DNA from: Bacteroidales bacterium UBA2030
GTDB lineage: Bacteria > Bacteroidota > Bacteroidia > Bacteroidales > TTA-H9
Direction of reading: 5' to 3'
NCBI GenBank assembly: GCA_002332755.1
Contig: DDBO01000056.1
Location: 1 to 16,417, forward strand
DNA: 16,417 nt
In this document: in pieces, positions 7,931 to 16,338 of the stretch
Position numbering within the stretch: the first letter of the stretch is position 1
Layout: every line of letters begins with the position of its first letter
The notes under the pieces: generated by a model
Seen by the model: the letters and a program-made list of their open reading frames with translations, nothing else
Database searches by the model: none
Told to the model about the DNA's origin: nothing
Made by a program: the position numbers and the translations under genes

Positions 7931-8179
7931 ATGAACGAAAAGACGGAAATAGTTATTTGTCTGGGAAGTTCTTGCTTTTCGCGGGGAAATAAACATACCG
8001 TAAAAGTAATTGAAGAATGGCTGCGGGAAAAAAGGCTAAGGGACAAGGTCTATTACCATGGAAGTCATTGTTTTGCTTCTTGCGATAAAGGTCCCATGCT
8101 TAAGATTGCCGACAGGCTATACGAGGGAGTATCAGCTGAGAAGGCTATCGCCATTTTATCAGAGTACTTTAAGGTTTAA
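7931..8179 (+). CDS. Small thioredoxin-fold [2Fe-2S] ferredoxin-like protein (NuoE C-terminal domain type)
   Basis: The 82 residues correspond to the isolated iron-sulfur half of NuoE/HydC. They show a CLGSSC pair (C10, C15) and a CFASC pair (C47, C51) followed by DKGP, the typical four-cysteine [2Fe-2S] pattern of thioredoxin-like ferredoxins. The N-terminal helical bundle of NuoE is absent, and the protein is complete rather than broken. It is the first gene of the plus-strand operon, 17 bp before the second sensory hydrogenase, so it probably carries electrons to or from that sensor in the cytosol. The partner assignment is inferred from position alone. Confidence 0.9.
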   Translation: MNEKTEIVICLGSSCFSRGNKHTVKVIEEWLREKRLRDKVYYHGSHCFASCDKGPMLKIADRLYEGVSAEKAIAILSEYFKV

Positions 8180-8196
8180 TAATGGGGATATGAGGG

Positions 8197-10086
8197 ATGA
8201 AAGTTATAGAATTTGATAGGGATAAATGCAAGCTATGCTATGCCTGTGTCAGGGCATGCCCTGTAAAAGCCATTGTAGTGCGTGTAAACGAAGAATATCC
8301 TACCGTATTGCATAACCGTTGTATAGGTTGTGGCGATTGTCTGGAAGTATGCAGCCCCGAAGCTTTAACTTTTGTAAATGAGATAGATAAAACCCGCATG
8401 CTGCTTCGTTCGGGTGTTCCCGTGGTAGCTATAGTAGCTCCCAGTATCGCCGGAGAATTTCCCGATATCAGCGACTATCGCAAGTTTGTAAGTATGTTGC
8501 GCGCTCTTGGATTTACCTATGTTAACGAAGTATCCTTTGGTGCTGACCTGGTTGCCAGGCAATACAAAAATCTGCTTGAAGACTTCCGCGGCAAATACTA
8601 CATCACTTCGCTTTGCCCAACGCTTACGGCATACATTCGCTACTTTCATCCCGAATTATGCGACAACCTGGCCCCCATAGAAACCCCAATGATAGCTACG
8701 GCGAGGGTTGTCAGGGAAAAATATGGTGAACCTTTAAAAGTGGTGTATATTGGTCCCTGTATTTCAGCTAAACACGAACCTGAATTGCTTGATAATCAAA
8801 ACCCAGTTGATGCAGTGCTTACATTTAGGGAGCTCAGGCAAATGTTTAGTGAAGATGGAATAACCGAACAGACCCTTGAATATTCAGAATTCGATGAACC
8901 CATAGGACACCTGGGAAGCCTTTTTCCGATCAGCAATGGATTATTGCAAGCGGTTGATCTCGATGAAAACCTGCTAACAGGTTCCATTACTACAGTAGAA
9001 GGGCAGGACAACTTCATGAATTCTGTAAGACAGTTTAAAAAATACACTGACCAGATAAGGCGTCATTTTAACATATTTTACTGCCACGGATGCCTGATGG
9101 GACCAGGAACCAGTCCCAAAGGAGAAAAGTACCTGCGACGTTCGCTGACGGTAGATTATGCCAATAAAAGACTCAAAGACTTTGACCGTGAAGCCTGGGA
9201 AAGCCAGATGAATAAGTATAAAGATATACCTCTCGAACGCTCATTCAAACCTGATGATCAGCGATTACCCATTCCTCCGCCTGAAAGAATAGAAGAAGTA
9301 CTTAAAGTTATTGGGAAAAACGAGAGCAATTCGCATCTGGGTTGTGGTGCATGCGGTTTTGAATCTTGCCACGACTTCGCCATTGCTGTGGCCAGGGGAC
9401 TGGCTAAACCAGAAATGTGTCTCACCTATAATTTGCGCAACCAAAACGAATATATTCGCACACTAAAAGCAACCAACGAAAAGCTTGCCAAAACAGAAGC
9501 AGCGCTCAAAGAATCCGAACGTATAGCTCGGCGCGAGCAGGCATTGGCCAAAGAAGCCAATGAAGTTGTTACCACCATGTTGCAAAAATTGGCTGCCGGC
9601 GTTGTTATTGTGGATGAAAACCTCAAAATCATACAGGCCAATAAGCGTTTTATCGACACTCTGGGCGAAGATGCCCGAATTATTGATGAAGTGATTCCCG
9701 GCTTGGTTGGTGCTGACCTCAAAACCCTTTTACCTTATAATTTCTACAATCTTTTCTCTTATGTATTGAAAAACAACGATGACATTACCAACAAGGATGT
9801 GAAGATGAATGAAAATGTCCTTAATGTCAGCGTTTTCACAATAAGACCGGGCAAGGTAGTAGGTGCTGTGGTTCGCGACCTTCAATTGCCTGAGGTCAGA
9901 AGAGAGCAAATTATTAGCCGCATTACCGATGCCATTAACGAAAATCTTGAAATGGTGCAAAAAATCGGATTCCTTCTGGGTGAAGGGGCATCGCGGACTG
10001 AACGGATGCTCAATTCTATCATTCAGGCCTGGCAAACAGATGCGGAAAAAAGGCCTCCGCGACCAAGGGTTGAAGAGGAAGATTAA
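8197..10086 (+). CDS. Sensory [FeFe]-hydrogenase-like protein with PAS-like C-terminus (HydDB group C3-like)
   Basis: This 629-residue soluble protein parallels the kinase-linked sensor at 1472-3454 over its first 410 residues. It has ferredoxin clusters C11/C14/C17/C21 and C42/C45/C48/C52, an H-cluster domain (TSLCP at 137-141, GPCISAK at 186-192, YCHGC at 295-299), and a 'Fes' [4Fe-4S] motif (C383, C386, C391, C408). Instead of a kinase it then has a coiled-coil-like helix (about 418-458), a PAS-like domain (about 459-560) and a C-terminal helical tail. The proton-relay position is L139, and the third H-cluster motif has CxxC instead of CxxxC. It is followed 3 bp later by a PP2C phosphatase, the hallmark of the phosphatase-linked group C3 sensors in HydDB. 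It probably senses H2 or electron supply and controls the phosphatase by contact. Both points are inferred from layout. Confidence 0.92.
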   Translation: MKVIEFDRDKCKLCYACVRACPVKAIVVRVNEEYPTVLHNRCIGCGDCLEVCSPEALTFVNEIDKTRMLLRSGVPVVAIVAPSIAGEFPDISDYRKFVSMLRALGFTYVNEVSFGADLVARQYKNLLEDFRGKYYITSLCPTLTAYIRYFHPELCDNLAPIETPMIATARVVREKYGEPLKVVYIGPCISAKHEPELLDNQNPVDAVLTFRELRQMFSEDGITEQTLEYSEFDEPIGHLGSLFPISNGLLQAVDLDENLLTGSITTVEGQDNFMNSVRQFKKYTDQIRRHFNIFYCHGCLMGPGTSPKGEKYLRRSLTVDYANKRLKDFDREAWESQMNKYKDIPLERSFKPDDQRLPIPPPERIEEVLKVIGKNESNSHLGCGACGFESCHDFAIAVARGLAKPEMCLTYNLRNQNEYIRTLKATNEKLAKTEAALKESERIARREQALAKEANEVVTTMLQKLAAGVVIVDENLKIIQANKRFIDTLGEDARIIDEVIPGLVGADLKTLLPYNFYNLFSYVLKNNDDITNKDVKMNENVLNVSVFTIRPGKVVGAVVRDLQLPEVRREQIISRITDAINENLEMVQKIGFLLGEGASRTERMLNSIIQAWQTDAEKRPPRPRVEEED

Positions 10087-10089
10087 GGC

Positions 10090-11274
10090 ATGGAAAACAA
10101 GTTTTACATAGAAGTAAGCTGCCAGCAGATCAATCACGATGGAGAAAGGATCTGCGGAGATGTGTTTCTTTCACGGCGTATACGCGAAGAAGGTCGAACC
10201 CTTGCCGTGCTTAGTGATGGAATGGGTCACGGGGTAAAAGCCAATATTCTGGCTACGCTAACAGCTACAATGGCTATCAACTTTGCTGAGGAACATAAAG
10301 ACGTGGCCGTTATCGCTGAAATCATTATGAATACCCTGCCCGTTTGCAGCGAAAGAAAGATTAGTTACAGCACCTTTACCATTGTGGATGTCGAGCTTGA
10401 CGGCGTAACCCGTGTTTTGGAATACGACAATCCTCAATGCATTATCATTAGAGAAGGAAAGCCATTCAACCCTGGCTGGAATTGTGTGATACTAAATAGT
10501 GAAAAAAATGCAGGTAAGGAGGTGATGACCTGCCAGTTTTATCACCGAAAGGAAGACCGCATCATTTTAATTAGCGATGGAGTGGCACAGTCGGGAATGG
10601 GCACCGATCGTTATCCCTTTGGCTGGGGTCGCGACAGCGTTCAAGAATTTGTTTTAAACCTAATCCAGAATGAGCCCGGTATTTCTGCTTCGCGTCTGGC
10701 TCAAAAAGTAGTTAATTACGCCCATATAAACGACAATTATCGAAGCAAAGATGATACCAGCTGTGCCGTAATTTATTTCCGTGAGCCCCGACGTCTGCTT
10801 ATTTGCACAGGGCCTCCCTTCGATGAATCGAAAGACAAGGAATATGCTGAAGCAGTAAGAAATTTCGAAGGGAAAAAGATACTTTGTGGTGCAACTACTG
10901 CCGACATCATTGCCCGGGAATTGGGAGTAGAGATTACAGATTCTTTCGAATTTGAAGACCCTGACTTACCTCCCATCAGTTTTATGCCGGGTATTGATTT
11001 GGTAACTGAAGGCATACTCACTTTGGGCAAGGTCAATGAAATTCTCAAAAAATACGGTCCCAACTACAAACTGGGCAAGGGACCGGCAGACAACATCGTA
11101 CGCATGTTGCTCGAGAGCGACGAGATATATTTTATCATAGGTACTCGCATCAACATAGCACATCAAGATCCCAGCCTGCCTGTCGAATTAGAGATAAGGC
11201 GCACCGTAGTCAAACGCATTGCACGCTTGCTCGAAGACAAGTTTTTAAAAGAAGTAAACCTAAGATTCATTTGA
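10090..11274 (+). CDS. SpoIIE/PP2C-type serine/threonine phosphatase linked to the sensory hydrogenase
   Basis: The 394-residue protein starts with a SpoIIE-like PP2C domain (about 1-232). Metal-binding acidic residues are visible at D24 (CGD), D43 (SDGMGHG), D163 (SDGV) and D221/D222 (KDDTS). A C-terminal domain of about 160 residues (240-394) follows, of a type I know only from hydrogenase-linked phosphatases; its function is unclear. It should hydrolyse phospho-Ser/Thr on a protein partner in the cytosol using Mn or Mg. No anti-sigma antagonist, the usual SpoIIE-type substrate, is encoded nearby, so the target is open. Only 3 bp separate it from the sensor, which supports a two-component sensor-phosphatase pair. 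No hairpin terminator was seen after it. Confidence 0.92.
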   Translation: MENKFYIEVSCQQINHDGERICGDVFLSRRIREEGRTLAVLSDGMGHGVKANILATLTATMAINFAEEHKDVAVIAEIIMNTLPVCSERKISYSTFTIVDVELDGVTRVLEYDNPQCIIIREGKPFNPGWNCVILNSEKNAGKEVMTCQFYHRKEDRIILISDGVAQSGMGTDRYPFGWGRDSVQEFVLNLIQNEPGISASRLAQKVVNYAHINDNYRSKDDTSCAVIYFREPRRLLICTGPPFDESKDKEYAEAVRNFEGKKILCGATTADIIARELGVEITDSFEFEDPDLPPISFMPGIDLVTEGILTLGKVNEILKKYGPNYKLGKGPADNIVRMLLESDEIYFIIGTRINIAHQDPSLPVELEIRRTVVKRIARLLEDKFLKEVNLRFI

Positions 11275-11372
11275 AATTGCCTTAATAAATTTAAAAGCAT
11301 CAGCTAGTATCGTTTATTTATAAGGATTTAAGGGAATTTTCTATTTTAGCGCAACAACCAACCTAACCGACC

Positions 11373-12806
11373 ATGAGCTGGACTCTTGCTGGTTTTATCA
11401 TCTATTTAATCGTAATATTAATAGTTGGATTTCTTACCTACCGAAGAAACGAAAATGAAGCAGACTATTTTCTGGCAGGCCGTAAACTTAACCCTTGGGT
11501 TGTGGCTTTCTCTGAAAGGGCTTCGGGTGAATCGGCATGGCTTATCCTGGGACTTCCAGGAGCTGCCATGGCAATGGGTTTTCTTGAAATTTGGACTGCT
11601 CTGGGTTGTGTTTTAGGGATAATTTTCTACTGGTACGTCATTGCCTCGCGCTTAAGAATCTATACGGAATCGGTAGGAGCAATAACATTACCGGAATTTT
11701 TAGCCCGCAGTTTTCCTGAGGGGGCACGAACCATTCGTCTTCTATCTACTTTCATCATTATTTTCTTTTTTACCTTCTATCTTTCTGCTCAATTTAATGG
11801 AGCGGGTAAGGTGCTTGAGGTAACTTTTGGAATTCCTAAAGCGTGGGGAATGGCTATTGGTGCTTCGGTAATCATTATATACACCATGCTTGGTGGTTTT
11901 TTTGCAGTGGCATGGACCGATTTTATTCAGGGAGCAATCATGTTTGCTACACTGGTCGTTTTACCTCTGGCTGGTTTATCAGAAATATTGCAAAATGGAA
12001 GTTCGTTGGGAGAAGCTGTTTCGCAAGCAGGAACAGAATACTGGGATATAGCAGGTGGAAAGACGGGTTGGGCCGGAATTGCTGCGGTAATTGGCGGACT
12101 AAGCTGGGCTTTTGGCTATATGGGGCAACCTCATTTGCTCACCCGCTTCATGAGCATTAAAGATCCGAAAAAGATAGCCATGAGTCGCAGAATTGCATTC
12201 ATTTGGGCTATCCCAGCTTTTACCGGAGCAGTTTTAATCGGACTATGTGGCCTTACGCTCTATGGAAAAAATTATTTTTCCGATATAGAACATGTAATGC
12301 CATACATGGCTAATACCCTCTTGCCCTCATGGCTGGCAGGCATTTTGATATCCGGAGCTATTGCAGCAATGATGTCGACTGCCGACAGTCAACTTTTGGT
12401 AACTTCTTCAGCAGTTGCCGAGGACTTATGTCACAGGGTGCTTGGCATTACTTTTACACAAAAACAAATGCTTTTTTTCAGCCGTATGGTAACCTTAGGG
12501 GTTGGCATATTAGCCTTCGCTATTGCCATCTCCTCCTCTAAACTAATATTTACCATGGTTTCGTATGCATGGTCGGGGTTGGGGGCATCATTCGGTCCAG
12601 CCTTACTGCTCATGCTCTGGTGGAAAAGAACAACAGCCAAAGGGATTATTGCAGGTATGATTACTGGTGCCCTTACAACTATCATCTGGTCGGAACTGCC
12701 AGGTACCGATGAATGGCTTAGCGTTAGGTTCGTTTCCTTTGTTTTGGCTCTCGTAGTGGTTTGGTTAGTATCTCACCTGACCATGAAAACAAATCCTACT
12801 TCATAA
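11373..12806 (+). CDS. Sodium:solute symporter, PutP-like (SSS family)
   Basis: The 477 residues form a polytopic inner-membrane protein with about 12-13 hydrophobic helices and an extracytoplasmic N-terminus. DYFLAGRKL (31-39), the unwound first helix region (ASGESAWLILGLPG) and IAAMMSTADSQLL in the later helix, with serine and threonine in the Na2-site position, are typical of the SSS family close to PutP. It should take up a small organic solute, possibly proline, with sodium. The aspartate that PutP uses near this first unwound region (D55) is replaced by glycine, with a glutamate next to it, so substrate and ion details may differ. It is probably a separate unit from the phosphatase gene 98 bp upstream; a weak -7-like TATTTTAG (11342-11349) precedes it. 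No link to hydrogen metabolism is evident. Confidence 0.88.
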   Translation: MSWTLAGFIIYLIVILIVGFLTYRRNENEADYFLAGRKLNPWVVAFSERASGESAWLILGLPGAAMAMGFLEIWTALGCVLGIIFYWYVIASRLRIYTESVGAITLPEFLARSFPEGARTIRLLSTFIIIFFFTFYLSAQFNGAGKVLEVTFGIPKAWGMAIGASVIIIYTMLGGFFAVAWTDFIQGAIMFATLVVLPLAGLSEILQNGSSLGEAVSQAGTEYWDIAGGKTGWAGIAAVIGGLSWAFGYMGQPHLLTRFMSIKDPKKIAMSRRIAFIWAIPAFTGAVLIGLCGLTLYGKNYFSDIEHVMPYMANTLLPSWLAGILISGAIAAMMSTADSQLLVTSSAVAEDLCHRVLGITFTQKQMLFFSRMVTLGVGILAFAIAISSSKLIFTMVSYAWSGLGASFGPALLLMLWWKRTTAKGIIAGMITGALTTIIWSELPGTDEWLSVRFVSFVLALVVVWLVSHLTMKTNPTS

Positions 12807-12875
12807 TCGTTATTTAAAGAAACTATACCCATTGGCATGTAACTTGTGGGTCAGTAAATCAAATTTATAAAGTAT

Positions 12876-13556
12876 ATGGCGGGAATTTATTTAATTTTCA
12901 TTGTTTTTGCCCTTATCAGTTGGGTAATTAGTGCAAGACTCAAATCAAAGTTTGAGCGTTATTCGCGTATGCGAATAGGAATGACAGGGCGCGAAGTAGC
13001 AGAAAAGATGCTTAGAGACTACGGGCTAACGGATGTGCGCGTAATTTCAGTTGAAGGAATGCTTACAGATCATTATAACCCGGCAGAAAAAACTGTCAAT
13101 TTGAGCAGAGATGTGTACTATGGTGCCAATATTGCAGCTGCAGCTGTGGCAGCCCACGAATGTGGTCATGCTGTGCAGCATGCTCAGGCCTATGCTTGGC
13201 TGCAAATGCGTTCTGCATTGGTTCCTGTTGTAAGTTTTGCTTCTAAATGGGTTCAATGGATCCTTTTAGCGGGAATTCTTCTGGTTCAAACATTCCCGCA
13301 GTTACTTCTTGCAGGGATTATTCTTTTTGCAACCACTACTCTCTTTAGCATCATCACTTTACCTGTGGAAGTGGATGCCAGTCGTAGGGCATTGGCCTGG
13401 CTTCGCACTACGGGAGTTTCTAATGTAGAAACCCACGAAGCTGCTTACGATGCACTTAAAACTGCTGCTTACACTTACTTCGTTGCTGCTTTAGCTTCTT
13501 TAGCAACCTTGGTTTACTACATCCTCATCTTTATGGGTGCTCGCAGCCGCGATTAA
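12876..13556 (+). CDS. YugP-family membrane zinc metallopeptidase
   Basis: This 226-residue integral membrane protein has the zinc motif HECGH (H94, E95, H98) in AAHECGHAVQH. A downstream PVEVDAS (163-169) holds the probable third zinc ligand, E165. Hydrophobic helices are seen at about 3-19, 114-136, 141-162 and 197-219. This matches the YugP/PF04298 family (about 225-230 residues), conserved in many bacteria but with no well-defined substrate. It lies 69 bp after the symporter on the same strand, and a hairpin terminator follows 21 bp after its stop. Its function in this organism cannot be told from context. Confidence 0.9.
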   Translation: MAGIYLIFIVFALISWVISARLKSKFERYSRMRIGMTGREVAEKMLRDYGLTDVRVISVEGMLTDHYNPAEKTVNLSRDVYYGANIAAAAVAAHECGHAVQHAQAYAWLQMRSALVPVVSFASKWVQWILLAGILLVQTFPQLLLAGIILFATTTLFSIITLPVEVDASRRALAWLRTTGVSNVETHEAAYDALKTAAYTYFVAALASLATLVYYILIFMGARSRD

Positions 13557-13577
13557 CGAGACTTCAATTCTTTTCAT

Positions 13578-13617
13578 AAAGGCTGCTTTCTGCAAAAGAG
13601 GCAGCCTTTTCTGTTTC
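13578..13617 (+). terminator. Rho-independent terminator between convergent genes
   Basis: AAAGGCTGC (13578-13586) and GCAGCCTTT (13601-13609) form a perfect 9-bp stem with a 14-nt loop, followed by a T-rich tail (TTTTCTGTTT). It ends the plus-strand YugP-family gene. The perfect stem may also slow transcription arriving from the minus-strand glycosyltransferase side, although its tail in that direction is less T-rich. Confidence 0.8.
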
Positions 13618-13670
13618 CCCACCAAAACCCGATATCATCAGAAATTCAACAAATAGCCCCTGTCTGTTTC

Positions 13671-14696
13671 CTATCTGAACTTCTCTTTCTTTAATTCAGA
13701 ATAATATCTTTTCCCGGCAACAAAGTAAGCCCATACAATACTGCCCCTGTAAATATAGGCATTTTTCTGAGGCTTGATGAGTTCTCGCTTTCTTAATGTG
13801 GTGATAAATTGACGAACGATACAAATGTGAGCACGAAAGACAGCAAAAAAATTCCGGAAACCACCATCAGCCAGAAATTTCAACGCTGCAGCTAAGTCAA
13901 GGAAAAAGCGGGCTATTAAAACCATTGGAAGATTGCGACGTGGCAGATTCTTAATGAGCATGAGGCCATTGTTGCGCATATTTAAATAAGTTTTCCGCCA
14001 CGACTGCTTAGGAAGTGTACCTCCGCCAATGTGGTAAACCCTACTGGATGGTACCACAGCTATTTCGAAACCCATGTGCTGAAATCTCCAGCAAAGGTCG
14101 ATTTCTTCCATATGGGCGAAAAAATCAGCATCGAAGCCACCAGCCTCGTGAAAAATTTCACTTCTTACAAACATGCATGCACCTGATGCCCAAAAAACAC
14201 GAATAGGCTCATCGTATTGTCCATGATCTTCTTCGATCTTCTGGAAAATTCTACCCCTGCAAAAGGGATACCCCCATTGATCGATAAATCCCCCTGAAGC
14301 TCCTGCATATTCAAAATACTTAGGTTGATGCCAGGATAAAATTTTGGGCTGACAGGCAGCTACATGGGGGTGGACGTCCATATAACTCAGTAAAGGCTCA
14401 ATCCAATGTTCGGTTACCTCAATGTCACTATTTAACAAAATATAATACTCGTTATCCAATTTTCCAAGCCCCTGATTGTATCCTCCGGCAAAACCCAGGT
14501 TGGCAGAGTTAGATATAACTTTTACTTCTGGAAAATTCTCTTTCAGGCACTCCAAACTGTCGTCGGTAGAAGCATTGTCGATAACCACCACATCGGCCAT
14601 ATCGGCACTGTACTTAATAACCTGAGGCAAAAATTGTTTTAAAAAAGCCCTTCCGTTCCAATTAAGGATTACAACAGCAACGCGGTTTTGCGACAT
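13671..14696 (-). CDS. Family 2 glycosyltransferase (rhamnosyltransferase-like)
   Basis: The 341 residues show a GT-A fold of family GT2. The N-terminal VVILNWNG (8-15), VIDNASTDDS (38-47) and NLGFAGGYNQG (66-76) bind the nucleotide sugar. NSDIEV (89-94) contains the metal-binding acidic motif, and a later segment with HMEEIDLCWR (195-204) fits the catalytic base and acceptor region of rhamnosyltransferase-like members. No clear transmembrane anchor is seen, though residues 258-300 are fairly hydrophobic and may touch the membrane. It probably adds a sugar to a cell-surface polysaccharide. It starts 15 bp after the GWxTD-family gene on the same strand, so the two are probably cotranscribed. 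The sugar and acceptor cannot be told from sequence. Confidence 0.9.
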   Translation of the reverse strand: MSQNRVAVVILNWNGRAFLKQFLPQVIKYSADMADVVVIDNASTDDSLECLKENFPEVKVISNSANLGFAGGYNQGLGKLDNEYYILLNSDIEVTEHWIEPLLSYMDVHPHVAACQPKILSWHQPKYFEYAGASGGFIDQWGYPFCRGRIFQKIEEDHGQYDEPIRVFWASGACMFVRSEIFHEAGGFDADFFAHMEEIDLCWRFQHMGFEIAVVPSSRVYHIGGGTLPKQSWRKTYLNMRNNGLMLIKNLPRRNLPMVLIARFFLDLAAALKFLADGGFRNFFAVFRAHICIVRQFITTLRKRELIKPQKNAYIYRGSIVWAYFVAGKRYYSELKKEKFR

Positions 14697-14711
14697 GACG
14701 GATATTTAGAT

Positions 14712-16190
14712 TTAAAGGGAAGGATTTGAATTAGAATTTCCGGCATCAATATCTTCTATAGGTTTGCGTTTCAGCTCGCTCTGCCACATAGGATTGTAAA
14801 GTTCACCTTGTACATCGCTGTGCAGCAAGACATATCCACCCGGAACCAGATGAGGGTTGTAAAAAACAAAAAATTTATTACGCTGATTTTTAATCTGATA
14901 ATAATGCCATATTTGGTAAGGCACACTTCCACCTACACCCTTATTGATTTCATTATCGGAAAGCGTTGAAATGGCACCTGCATCAAATGGGTTTTCATTA
15001 ACCGCATCGGGGGGGCCATATTGTAAATAAACCCGTCCTCTGTCGGTATCGTATCCCTTGAGATATCGCGTACCAAAAAGGGCCTGGACTTTTTTTACCA
15101 GCTCAGTATATTTAAGAAAAGCTGACTCTGGATCGCTCTCAGAACGGTTTTTCCAAAAACTGAAAATGTAGGCTTGCATTACTTCCACAGGAGCAGTTTT
15201 AAGGCCCTGATCTATAAAAACTTTTTCATATTCGGCGGCTATGGGTCTGAACGATTTAATGAGTTGCCGCAGACTATCCGGGCTTTTAATGCGGTTGGCA
15301 AAACTACCTTTTGCTTCAAGACTATCAATACTAAGGTAATCAGGAATATATCCCGGATTACTTCTCTGGAAAAATAAGGTATTGAGAGCCAAAAGTTTAT
15401 TTTCACGATCACGTATCTCTACTATAAGATCATAATTGCCACTGGGAAGACGCGTTATGTCAAATTCATTAAACTGTACTAAAACAGGCTGGGTATCCAT
15501 ACGCCGGGCTTTTGAAAACTGAGGCAGGCGATAACCCGACTCATGATTGGCGATATAAATAAGCGACAGGAACTTTTGACCTGCACCCATCGCTTTGTCT
15601 GTGTTGTAAATCTCAAAATAAGAAATCAATCGATTGACTTCGGGGGGGTAAAACGTACTGACCCGAGGCACCAGGTCGAAGCCATGCTTCGAAAGCATAC
15701 TTTCCTGCGAAGCCTTGCTATAGGATTCAACCAATTGGATTCCTGAAACCACAACCGTGTCAGAATCAAAATAAATTTCCAGAGGGATCTCGCCTTTGTA
15801 GGCCTTTCCGGTACTGTGGATATCTGTTATTTTAATTTCAAAAGTGTATTTCCCAACAGGCAGGGATATCCGTTGAATATCAAGAAAATTAAAATTAACT
15901 ACTGAAGTATCTGAAACTTCCGGGCTTTTGAGTTCATATTTTCTGAAGGTTGTTATTTGGTCTTCCTGTTTGAAAATCATCAATACCTCAATAGAAGCCT
16001 GAAATTGGCCATTTTCATTTCGAATATAATGTACGCTTTGTCCGTTAACCGATAGATAGGTTTCTATAAAGGGCCCGTCGGCAGGAGAATAAAATGTAGC
16101 AAAATTGAGGCTGGCGCTGAGGTTCTTGGCGTTTGCCTCAACGAAAAAGTATAATAAGCTCAAAATGATAAATATTCCAATCTTTTTCAT
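14712..16190 (-). CDS. GWxTD-domain exported protein (Bacteroidetes family)
   Basis: The 492 residues begin with a signal peptide (basic MKK, hydrophobic 4-18, likely cut after ANA at 19-21). No lipobox is obvious. Two beta-rich regions follow (about 25-150 and 175-275). The C-terminal GWxTD domain (about 290-475) has FWKNR (345-349), DRGRVYLQYGPPD (383-395), PYQIWHY (424-430) and HSDVQGE (457-463), all characteristic of this family. The naming motif reads GYDTD (379-383), with tyrosine for tryptophan. The molecular function of the family is unknown. The protein should be periplasmic or surface-exposed. It leads a two-gene unit with the glycosyltransferase and has a good -7 box upstream (16256-16263). 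Confidence 0.87.
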   Translation of the reverse strand: MKKIGIFIILSLLYFFVEANAKNLSASLNFATFYSPADGPFIETYLSVNGQSVHYIRNENGQFQASIEVLMIFKQEDQITTFRKYELKSPEVSDTSVVNFNFLDIQRISLPVGKYTFEIKITDIHSTGKAYKGEIPLEIYFDSDTVVVSGIQLVESYSKASQESMLSKHGFDLVPRVSTFYPPEVNRLISYFEIYNTDKAMGAGQKFLSLIYIANHESGYRLPQFSKARRMDTQPVLVQFNEFDITRLPSGNYDLIVEIRDRENKLLALNTLFFQRSNPGYIPDYLSIDSLEAKGSFANRIKSPDSLRQLIKSFRPIAAEYEKVFIDQGLKTAPVEVMQAYIFSFWKNRSESDPESAFLKYTELVKKVQALFGTRYLKGYDTDRGRVYLQYGPPDAVNENPFDAGAISTLSDNEINKGVGGSVPYQIWHYYQIKNQRNKFFVFYNPHLVPGGYVLLHSDVQGELYNPMWQSELKRKPIEDIDAGNSNSNPSL

Positions 16191-16255
16191 AGTGGTAAAA
16201 TATTAAATTAACATCCAGGGGGATAAGCCTTGGGCCAAGAATCTCCCTTCGAATA

Positions 16256-16263
16256 CAAAGTTA
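16256..16263 (-). promoter_or_regulatory. Bacteroidetes -7 box for the GWxTD-family gene
   Basis: On the minus strand this reads TAACTTTG, an exact TAnnTTTG. Only a weak -33 candidate (TTCG, 23 bp further upstream) is seen. Transcription would start near 16249, giving a leader of about 60 nt. That leader opens with a possible hairpin formed by segments 16241-16247 and 16218-16224, with an inner CTTGGGCCAAG palindrome (16229-16239). Confidence 0.55.
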
Positions 16264-16303
16264 CGTTATTTCGCTAAGATTATGCACGAAGTTGACCCAG
16301 GCC

Positions 16304-16333
16304 TTGTCGTTCCGGAAAATTGTTGTACTTTTG
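16304..16333 (+). promoter_or_regulatory. Promoter of the tRNA-Ser gene
   Basis: TTG (16304-16306), a 19-bp spacer and TACTTTTG (16326-16333) match the Bacteroidetes promoter pattern exactly. The -7 box ends 5 bp before the mature tRNA 5' end, so the transcript would begin at or very near the tRNA itself, leaving little or no 5' leader. Confidence 0.82.
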
Positions 16334-16338
16334 CCCCC

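Noticed and set aside
9730..10137. 135-codon open frame on the minus strand
   Set aside because: It is opposite the sensor and phosphatase genes and crosses their junction; composition and lack of motifs indicate chance.
11342..11349. TATTTTAG as a promoter -7 box for the symporter gene
   Set aside because: It has one mismatch to TAnnTTTG and no convincing -33 element, so it was not listed as a feature.
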